Shown: positions 13,776 through 20,414 of the stretch, one piece after another | How positions within the stretch are numbered: the stretch's first letter is position 1 | Layout: each line of letters opens with the position of its first letter | From: Zelonia costaricensis | Taxonomy: Eukaryota; Euglenozoa; Kinetoplastea; Trypanosomatida; Trypanosomatidae | Length of the DNA: 20,414 nt | Reading direction: 5' to 3' | NCBI GenBank assembly: GCA_030849075.1 | Contig: JASAOO010003073.1 | Span: 1-20,414, forward strand | The notes under the pieces: generated by a model | Databases searched by the model: none | The model's input: only the letters and a program-made list of their open reading frames with translations | What the model was told of the DNA's origin: nothing | Position numbers and translations under genes: made by a program

Positions 13776-16700
13776 TCACGGCGAGTGCGGCATCAGCGAG
13801 GACAGGCTGAAGTCTTGCGTCAGCGAGGCGTGCCCGCGGTAGCGGTCCGCACTGCTATCTGCACCACCACCACCACCACCGCGGCGCCGGTGTGGCCCGA
13901 GCTGCGAGGCAGACAGCCCCTGAGCCAGCGCCTCCTTTGCCTTGAGTTTCTCTGCATCGGACTTCAGCAGCGCCTTCTCCAGCTCCTCCACCTTGGTGAT
14001 GAGGAGGTGGTTGTCCTTCCAGAACTGATCGCGCTGCGTCACGGTCGACTGCAGGCTGGCCTGCGCCTCCTCGAGACTGCGCCGCACCTCGCCCAGCTCC
14101 ACCGACAAGGAGTTGCACTGCTGCTCCAGCGACGCCCGCTGTGCCTCCGCTGACTTCTGGGCCGCCTCGAGTGCCGCGAGGTTCGCCGCCTGCGCCGCGC
14201 ACGTTGCCGTGACGGTCTCGAGCTGCGCGGCGAGGCGCTGCGACCCCGCTGCGGCTGCCGCCTCCGCCTCCGCCGCTGCCGCCGCTGCCCGCGCGTGTGT
14301 CTGCACGGTAGCCTCGACGTCGGCCTTCTCGCGGCGGAGCTGCTCCAGAGATGCCTGCAGCGCGTCCTGCCGCTGCTGCATCGCCTCCATCTGGGCCTGG
14401 AACGTGAGACAGGCAGTCAGGCCGTAGCGGCGCGCCGTGAGACTTACCGGGTCGGCGCTCATCACCTCGAGCTGCCGGCGCAGGTCGTCCTCGCGCGACT
14501 TCCACGCCGCCTCGGCAGCGCGCAGGACGGCGATGTCGTTGGCCTGCGCGGCGACGCACGCGTTCATGTACCGGACGCGATGGCGCAGCGCTGTCAGCGG
14601 TGCCGCCTCCACGTCGAACAGCGCCGCCATGCGGGCAGCGGCGTCGGCCGTCTGCGGGTGACCCGCGGAGGGCACCGTCGTGTGCGACCGTGCGAGTTGG
14701 GCCCCCTCCCCATCCGTCGCCGTTGCCTGCGTGCCCGGTCCTTCTCCGTCCGTGTCCTGCCACGCGGCCAACCGGGAAAGCGCATCCTGCAGCCGCACCT
14801 CGGCCGCCTGTCGGTCCTGGATCGCCTCCCGCACGCCCATCTCGCGCTGCTGGAGTTCGGCACGGGTGTGGCTCAGCTCCTGCTGCGTCTCGGCCTGCTG
14901 CAACTGCAGCCGCGTGTGCGCCTCGGACAGCCGCCGCACGAGCTGCGCGTTGGCGTGCGAGACGGCGTCGCCGGGGTAGAGGCGGTGCAGCAGGTCCTGC
15001 ACGTCGGTCCGCATCAGCAGCTGGTCCTTGAGTTCCTCTATCAGCGCGTCGCGGGTTACGATGGCGTCCCTGCTCGTTGCCAGCTCAATGCGGAGGTACG
15101 CGATTGTTTCCTCGACGTCGCACGCGTGTCGACGCGCGTTGGACAGCTGGTCCTGCAGCTGCCGTGCGAGGTCCTTAGCGCTGGCCAGTCGCTGCTCCTG
15201 CAGCCGCGCCGCCTCCTCAAGGCCGCCTCGCTCGATCTTCACCTCCCGCTGCTGCGCCTCTGCCTGCGCTCGCTGTTCCTCGAGCTGCTCCTGCAGCTCG
15301 CGGTGCGTCGCGCGTGCCTCGTGCAGCTCCGCGTCGCGTGCCTGCAGCGCGGACTTGGCAGCCTGCAGCTCCACCTCCACGTCCTCGTGCGCGGAGCGCG
15401 GGATCATGTCGGCCATGCGCGCCTCGAGTCCTGCCACGGCGGCCACGGCGTCGTCGCGGGCCGTCTCGAGCACCCACATCCGCTCCAGCAGCGCCGTGTG
15501 CCGCGTCTTCTCCGCGTCCAGCTCCTCCTGCGCGGCGCGGTGGTTCGCCTGGCTCAGCGCCAGCTGCTGCTGCAGCTCCCGGAAGAGGTCCAGCCGCAAG
15601 ACATCGTCGTCATCGTCGCTGTCCGTGCCATCCACGGCGCTGCTGTGCTCGTCGTCGGGGCCACCACGGTGCACATCATCTACACCACCGCCGTGCCCGC
15701 GCGGCACGGAGGTGTCCGGGTCACTGTCGCCGTCGCTGCTGTCACCCACCTCGTTACCACCACCACCACCACCACCACCGCTGGTGCGCGGCGAGGCGTG
15801 CGGGTGTGGCCCCATGTTCGGTGCCGGCAACACCATCGGTGGCATCGGCGGCGTGCGCCACTTGGGGGAGCCCGGCTGCGGGGAGAGCCGGAAACCGCCA
15901 CCGACGGCTGCCACGCTCTGGGACGACGGCTCCCCCTCTGGCTGCGAGGGGTGACTTCGACCACGCGCGGGCCGCACCGATCCCGTTACAGCCGCTTCCG
16001 CACCGGCCACGACGCTGAGCGCTTCCGGGCGCTGCTGCTGCTGCTGCAGGGCCTTGATGAGCCGCCGCTTGCGCTCCAGCTTGAGCAGCAGCCGCGTCAG
16101 CTGCTCCTTCTGCTGCCGCTGCCGTGCGTCCTGCCGCGACTGCGCGGCCTGGTAGACGTGCAGCAACGTCTCGTCCTTGCGGGCCGCCGTGTGCAGGAGC
16201 GCGCGCAGTTGCTGAAGCAGCGCCGTCTGCTCCTCTGCGCGGAACTCGTGCGGCGCGCCCCGCGCCTGGGGGTCCGTCAGACGCGTGGCGGTTGCGATGG
16301 AGGAGGCGGCGCCGTCGCGGGGCGTCCCCTCGCGGCGCACGCGCTGATGGAGCGGCATTGCTGCTGCCGCGTCGCCCGTCTCGTCCATCGCACTGTGCGG
16401 GGCAGTGGCGGCCTGCGAGGTCTGCAGTGCCGCGAGCAGCGTGCGCTGCACCTCCGTCCACGTGTCCTTCACGGCGAGCTGCACCTCCCGCTGCTCCTGT
16501 GCCGCGGTGAGGGCCACCTCGGCGAGCGCCGCAGACTGGCGCACGCAAAGCTGGAGGAGGCCGCGCACACAGGCCGCCATCGACCGGGCTGACGACGGCG
16601 AGGGGCTCAACGCATCCACCTCCGCCGCGACTCCCGCTTCTGCACCCTCCTCCAGCAACCCGGGGCTGCTCTGGCTGCTCGTGGTGCGTGCCTGCTCCAC

Positions 16701-19700
16701 CGCCGCGTCGGCCGCCCGCTGCGCCGTCAGAGCGGCGAGGAGAGCCCGGGACACGTCCGCGTCGGCCGCGGTCATGCGCACCTCGCGACGGCGCGTGATG
16801 GCGTCGACCATGCTGGCGACGGCGTCGCTGGCGTCACGGCCGAACCACGATTCCGCCTCGACTGCGCCACTCGGGGCCACTGCCACGGCGGTTGTTGGCG
16901 GCGGCACTGCTGACGCGTCCTGTCCCGCCTCGGCGGCGGCGTCCGAGTCTTCACCACGCGTGCGCTTGCGTGAGGCGGGTGCGGCTGCGGCACCCTCGTC
17001 CGTGTGCGCCATCAGCGCAGCGGGGGCTGCGGCGAGGCTGGCTGGGAGCTGCGTGGCCCTGCTTGAAGACCCCTCGCCACTCGCGCCACGCAGCGCTGGC
17101 GAGACGGACGAGCGAACTGAGGCAGCAGCAGCGGTGGTGGTGGTGGTGGTGGTGGCGGCCGGTGCCGGCACCGCCGTTACATCCTGCACCGTTTGTCCCG
17201 GTGCGCGGTGTTGCTGCTGCTCGACTGCCGCGGCGCGCTGCGTGGCCTCGTACAGCTGCTGCACGAGCTCCTGGTTGCGCACGACGAGCTCGGCCACCGA
17301 GTTGACGCTGAAGCGGTCGAGGCTCTCGTCCTTGTCCAGTGTGTCCAGCATACGCAGCAGGTCGGGGTCGCGGCTCAGCTCGCCAAAACTGTGCACGCGC
17401 GGCTCCGACATAGGCGCCGTCACCTCCTTCCCACCCACCTGCCGCGTCACCGTGCCAGACGAGCGGTTCACCACGGAGAAGGCGGAGGGCCGACCGCGCG
17501 CGCAGCCGCTCAGCTGGTCCGACGCGGGCAGCTGCGGGCTCGACGCGCGCTCGACGTCGCAGACGGGGCTGCCGAGCTGCCGCAGCGACGCGGTGCGGCT
17601 GTAGTGCTGCGGGGTCGCCACACGCGACGCCGCAAAGACGCTCAGCCGCTGCTGCACGCCCTCCTCCACCTCCGCGATGGGGGCCACCGCCAGCGCCGCC
17701 GCAGCCCTCGAGTCCGCGAGGTACGACGACGTCCGGGAGGAGGTGCCGCGCAGCAACAGCGGCGTCGCGTTGTCCAGCAGGGTCGCCGGCGCGGCGGACG
17801 ACGTGGCGGCCACGGCACTGCCGTCGGCGCCGCCGCCGTGGGTCTGCGGGCCCCACATCGCCTTGAGCCACGCACTGCGTCGCTCCGCGGCGGACGGGAG
17901 AGCGGAGAGCCTGCTGCTGCCGGCGCTGCCGCTGCTGCTGCTCTCCCGCCGCGACGAGGTAGCAATGGACAAGGCGGCCAGCGCGGACCGGCTCGATGGT
18001 GGGGCGGGAGACGGCGCGGCGGCAGTGTCCGTAGGCCACCGACCGCTGCTACCCTTCCTGCGAGCCGCCGACGCATCCCTCAGCTGCTGTGGCTGCTCTG
18101 TGCTCTGCGCCCGCGCCTGGCGAAGGCGAGCCGCCGTCTCCTCGACCTTGACGAGGAGGGAGGCGACCTGCTGCGACAGGACGCTGTTGCGGTACACCAG
18201 CGACTGCAGGTCGGCACGGAGGAGGTCGCCCTCGGCCTTGAGCGCGGCCGCGTAGGCGTCACTGGCGTCCCGCTCCACCCGCGCCGAGTGCAGCTGCGCC
18301 TCAGCGCTGGTGAGCTGCTCGCGCAGGTGGCGGCTATTCGCAGCGATGGTGGCCTGCTCTTCCAGCTCCCGCCACGCCAAGTCCCACTGCGGACCCTTGC
18401 GCAGCGCCTCGGCGTCCGCGCCTGCGTCTGCGTGGGCGGTAGCCGGCTGCGGTTGCGATGCCCCCAGGGACGCGGGCTGCTGCTGCTGCGGCGGCGTCGG
18501 TTGCTGTGTTGCCGCCGCCGCCGCCGCCAGCTCGCCGCCGCCCTGCGACACGAGAGCCTCGAGCAGCCCCGCCTGCTCCGCGTGCTTGGCGAGCTCGAGG
18601 CGCAGCAGCGTGCAGGTGTGCTCGGCCTCCGCACGGCCATCCACGGCGGCGCGGTGCTCGTCGAGACCGACAGTGCTTGTCCGCAGCCGCTCCACCTCCC
18701 GCCGCAGCATCGCGTTCTCCCCGGCGGCAGCGCGCAGGCGGTCGTGCAGGGCGGACAGGCTCGCGCGCCACTGCGCCCGCTCCCGCTCCAGCAGCTCCAC
18801 CGTACTCCGGTGCTGCACGTAGACGGCCACGAGATCCTCCACCGACACCGCCGCGGCTGCGCGTGCGTCGGCGGGGGTTGCGGACCCCGACGACGCCGAC
18901 GAGGCAGAGGAGTCCGCATAGGAGGAAGAGAAAGACTCGCGACGGGTGTCGATGGTGCTGACGCTGCGGTGGCGACCACTTGCGTCCTCCTCTGCACAGG
19001 CATGCGAGGCGGCCTGCGAAGACGGGGAGGAGCGGCGCGAGGCTGACGGCGGTGGTGCGGTGCTGCGCGCCCCCACGCCTGTGTCCGCCGTCGCCTGCGA
19101 CTGGCCACGGCTGCTCGCGGCGCGGAGGGCCTGGCGCAGGTCCACCGACAGGACCCGCTGCAGGTCCTTGAGAAGGGAGTCCTCGAGCTCACCGCGGATG
19201 GACTGCATCTGCTCGGCTTGTCCCGCCAGCTGCCGGTCCAGCACGCGGTTGTGGGCCATGAGGGCCCGCACGCGGTCGGCGTGCTGCTGCACCGTGTCCT
19301 GCAGCGTGCGCCCCACCGCCACGGCGGCGTCGTCGATGAGTTGCTCGACCAGCTTCGAGTGCAGCGTCATGCTGAAGAGCTGCAGCGCCGCACTCGCGCG
19401 GTCCTCGGAGGCCCACACGCCGTCGTCCACCGCCTCGGCCGTGATGGCTGCCGCACTCGCAGCGAGGACGGCGTCCTGTTCCTGCTCGTCGTCTAGCGCA
19501 CTTGCGTGCGAGGCCACCGGGGTGCTGGCGCTCGCCGGCGGCGACGCCGCAGCGGCTCCAGACTCGCCGACTGCGTTCCCGTCGGGTGCCGCCAGACCCG
19601 CTCCTTCTCCCGCGTCTTCCTGTGCAGCGTGGGCAGGCTCCGGTGTGGCGTCGACCACCGTGGAGGCGTCTGACGCAGTGTCAAGGCCCGGCAGCGACGC

Positions 19701-20414
19701 CCTAGCAAACTGCTCATCGTCTCCACGCACTTCTTCGTTGCGCGCCCCTGCGCCGCTGACAGCGGCGGACGCCGCGTGCGAGTCCACCACGGCCGCGGCG
19801 TCAGGCCTGCCGCTGCTGTGCCCGTCCTTCTCACTACCGTCTTCGCCGGCGTCGTCAGCGTCAATGACGCGCGCTGGCTGCAGGCGGAACGCGGGCTGGG
19901 CGCCCTCTTCATCTGCGCGTGACGGCGACTCGTCCACGTCGGTGTCGGCGTCCTCTGCTTGGGATGTCGAGGAGGACGGGGGCGGCGGCAGCCAGTCGGG
20001 CACCAGCAGCGGGGCATCGATGGGCGCAGCCGATGCGCTCACCGAGGTGGACGTGGTGCTGTGCGTCGTGGCGCCGCTGCCGCTGCCGGCCGACTCCGTC
20101 GACGCCGCGGCGCTGTCCTCGTTGCCGTCGCCGCGATGGGTGCCGCTTGTTGTGTCGCTCTGCTGCGAGCCGGAGGGCATCGTGTCGTCTGCTGCCTCGT
20201 CGTACGAGGCGCCATCGTCCGGCCAGCCCTCCTCGTCCCCTTCGTTTCTGCCACTTCGCTCACTGCTGCCCCCCTCGCGGCGGGAGGCGCTACTGCGACT
20301 GCTACGGCAGTGGTGGCGGCCGCTGCTGTCGCTTCCACCATGCGACGCCTCCTGCGGTGCTGAGGCGGATGGGGAGGGGGAGGTGGAGGGGGGAGGGCTG
20401 GGCAGATCTTCCAG
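13776..20414 (-). CDS. Giant coiled-coil protein, at least 2212 residues, N-terminus beyond the window
   Basis: The frame ends at TGA 13778..13776 and stays open to the right edge, so the gene is 5'-partial. An ATG at 20180 is probably internal: the 78 codons before it encode a continuous Ser/Gly/acidic sequence of the same character (for example GWPDDGASYDEAADDT) with no stop. Numbering from the edge, residues 1-340 are acidic, Ser/Ala-rich and probably disordered. Heptad-like coiled coil appears at about 342-427, 528-600 and 690-780. A compact block near 1008-1069 contains RDPDLLRMLDTLDKDESLD. Long coiled coils follow at about 1605-1883 and 1932-2162, with runs of Leu, Glu, Gln and Arg. The tail is Gly-rich (Gly 2179-2184) and ends SLSSLMPHSP. 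No motor head, membrane segment or catalytic motif is visible. Such proteins in trypanosomatids are often cytoskeletal, basal-body, flagellar or Golgi-tether components, but nothing here selects one. Confidence 0.85.
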   Translation of the reverse strand: MEDLPSPPPSTSPSPSASAPQEASHGGSDSSGRHHCRSSRSSASRREGGSSERSGRNEGDEEGWPDDGASYDEAADDTMPSGSQQSDTTSGTHRGDGNEDSAAASTESAGSGSGATTHSTTSTSVSASAAPIDAPLLVPDWLPPPPSSSTSQAEDADTDVDESPSRADEEGAQPAFRLQPARVIDADDAGEDGSEKDGHSSGRPDAAAVVDSHAASAAVSGAGARNEEVRGDDEQFARASLPGLDTASDASTVVDATPEPAHAAQEDAGEGAGLAAPDGNAVGESGAAAASPPASASTPVASHASALDDEQEQDAVLAASAAAITAEAVDDGVWASEDRASAALQLFSMTLHSKLVEQLIDDAAVAVGRTLQDTVQQHADRVRALMAHNRVLDRQLAGQAEQMQSIRGELEDSLLKDLQRVLSVDLRQALRAASSRGQSQATADTGVGARSTAPPPSASRRSSPSSQAASHACAEEDASGRHRSVSTIDTRRESFSSSYADSSASSASSGSATPADARAAAAVSVEDLVAVYVQHRSTVELLERERAQWRASLSALHDRLRAAAGENAMLRREVERLRTSTVGLDEHRAAVDGRAEAEHTCTLLRLELAKHAEQAGLLEALVSQGGGELAAAAAATQQPTPPQQQQPASLGASQPQPATAHADAGADAEALRKGPQWDLAWRELEEQATIAANSRHLREQLTSAEAQLHSARVERDASDAYAAALKAEGDLLRADLQSLVYRNSVLSQQVASLLVKVEETAARLRQARAQSTEQPQQLRDASAARRKGSSGRWPTDTAAAPSPAPPSSRSALAALSIATSSRRESSSSGSAGSSRLSALPSAAERRSAWLKAMWGPQTHGGGADGSAVAATSSAAPATLLDNATPLLLRGTSSRTSSYLADSRAAAALAVAPIAEVEEGVQQRLSVFAASRVATPQHYSRTASLRQLGSPVCDVERASSPQLPASDQLSGCARGRPSAFSVVNRSSGTVTRQVGGKEVTAPMSEPRVHSFGELSRDPDLLRMLDTLDKDESLDRFSVNSVAELVVRNQELVQQLYEATQRAAAVEQQQHRAPGQTVQDVTAVPAPAATTTTTTTAAAASVRSSVSPALRGASGEGSSSRATQLPASLAAAPAALMAHTDEGAAAAPASRKRTRGEDSDAAAEAGQDASAVPPPTTAVAVAPSGAVEAESWFGRDASDAVASMVDAITRRREVRMTAADADVSRALLAALTAQRAADAAVEQARTTSSQSSPGLLEEGAEAGVAAEVDALSPSPSSARSMAACVRGLLQLCVRQSAALAEVALTAAQEQREVQLAVKDTWTEVQRTLLAALQTSQAATAPHSAMDETGDAAAAMPLHQRVRREGTPRDGAASSIATATRLTDPQARGAPHEFRAEEQTALLQQLRALLHTAARKDETLLHVYQAAQSRQDARQRQQKEQLTRLLLKLERKRRLIKALQQQQQRPEALSVVAGAEAAVTGSVRPARGRSHPSQPEGEPSSQSVAAVGGGFRLSPQPGSPKWRTPPMPPMVLPAPNMGPHPHASPRTSGGGGGGGGNEVGDSSDGDSDPDTSVPRGHGGGVDDVHRGGPDDEHSSAVDGTDSDDDDDVLRLDLFRELQQQLALSQANHRAAQEELDAEKTRHTALLERMWVLETARDDAVAAVAGLEARMADMIPRSAHEDVEVELQAAKSALQARDAELHEARATHRELQEQLEEQRAQAEAQQREVKIERGGLEEAARLQEQRLASAKDLARQLQDQLSNARRHACDVEETIAYLRIELATSRDAIVTRDALIEELKDQLLMRTDVQDLLHRLYPGDAVSHANAQLVRRLSEAHTRLQLQQAETQQELSHTRAELQQREMGVREAIQDRQAAEVRLQDALSRLAAWQDTDGEGPGTQATATDGEGAQLARSHTTVPSAGHPQTADAAARMAALFDVEAAPLTALRHRVRYMNACVAAQANDIAVLRAAEAAWKSREDDLRRQLEVMSADPVSLTARRYGLTACLTFQAQMEAMQQRQDALQASLEQLRREKADVEATVQTHARAAAAAAEAEAAAAAGSQRLAAQLETVTATCAAQAANLAALEAAQKSAEAQRASLEQQCNSLSVELGEVRRSLEEAQASLQSTVTQRDQFWKDNHLLITKVEELEKALLKSDAEKLKAKEALAQGLSASQLGPHRRRGGGGGGADSSADRYRGHASLTQDFSLSSLMPHSP
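13863..13880. repeat. ACC x6 within coding sequence (Gly6)
   Basis: Six ACC units on the plus strand, read as GGT codons for Gly 2179-2184 near the C-terminus of the coiled-coil giant. Confidence 0.85.
15756..15779. repeat. ACC x8 within coding sequence (Gly8)
   Basis: Eight ACC units read on the coding strand as GGT, giving Gly 1546-1553 of the coiled-coil giant. It sits in a disordered, acidic linker just before the long C-terminal coiled coil. Confidence 0.9.
16032..16046. repeat. CTG x5 within coding sequence (Gln5)
   Basis: Five CTG units read as CAG, giving Gln 1457-1461 of the coiled-coil giant, at the end of a basic helical stretch (LERKRRLIKAL). Confidence 0.9.
17133..17153. repeat. 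GGT x7 within coding sequence (Thr7)
   Basis: Seven GGT units on the plus strand, read on the coding strand as ACC, giving Thr 1088-1094 of the coiled-coil giant, followed by four alanines. Confidence 0.9.

Noticed and set aside
14295..16592. Long plus-strand open frame (765 codons) antisense to the coiled-coil gene
   Set aside because: It lies fully opposite an in-frame coiled-coil sequence with clear heptads. Its translation is Arg/Leu/His-rich without domain features, as expected opposite a Leu/Gln/Glu/Ala-rich coding strand at high GC.
1..20414. Search for tRNA, rRNA, spliced-leader RNA genes, retroposons and a strand-switch region
   Set aside because: Nothing recognisable was seen by eye, and all genes share one strand. 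Degenerate retroposon remnants in UTRs (SIDER type) cannot be excluded without a profile search.

Overview
The window looks like nuclear DNA of a trypanosomatid protist, most likely a Leishmaniinae lineage (Leishmania, Crithidia, Leptomonas or a relative). The signs are very high GC, long intron-free genes all on one strand, long intercistronic regions full of dinucleotide microsatellites and purine tracts (pyrimidine tracts on the sense strand), and proteins rich in Ala, Ser, Gly and Gln runs. No bacterial, phage or viral gene, tRNA, rRNA, CRISPR array or transposon was recognised. The species cannot be fixed from the sequence alone.

All five genes are on the minus strand, as expected inside one polycistronic transcription unit. 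In transcription order (right to left) they are: (E) a giant coiled-coil protein, 13776..20414, whose frame stays open to the right window edge; (D) a 2118-residue protein, 6207..12563, tentatively a beta-propeller plus alpha-solenoid scaffold; (C) a 656-residue protein, 3381..5351, with a mitochondrial-type N-terminus and PPR-like helical repeats; (B) a 401-residue Ala/Gly/Ser/Pro-rich protein of unknown function, 1221..2426; and (A) the N-terminal 126 residues of a type II membrane protein, 1..380, cut by the left edge. The four complete stop codons are all TGA. Nothing shows that the five products share a pathway; trypanosomatid arrays usually mix functions.

The four intercistronic regions (840, 954, 855 and 1212 nt) hold no convincing gene. 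Each has a sense-strand UG tract after the upstream stop codon and a CA-type tract closer to the next gene. Each also has pyrimidine tracts followed by an AG that could be the spliced-leader acceptor. The interval just upstream of each start codon lacks ATG on the sense strand, which supports the chosen starts. One 3' UTR carries a good G-quadruplex motif.

I see no clear new multi-gene system. The items most worth checking are the UG/CA layout, the G-quadruplex, a possible tandem (CAG)5 acceptor, the identity of the 2118-residue protein, and the true start of the coiled-coil giant.
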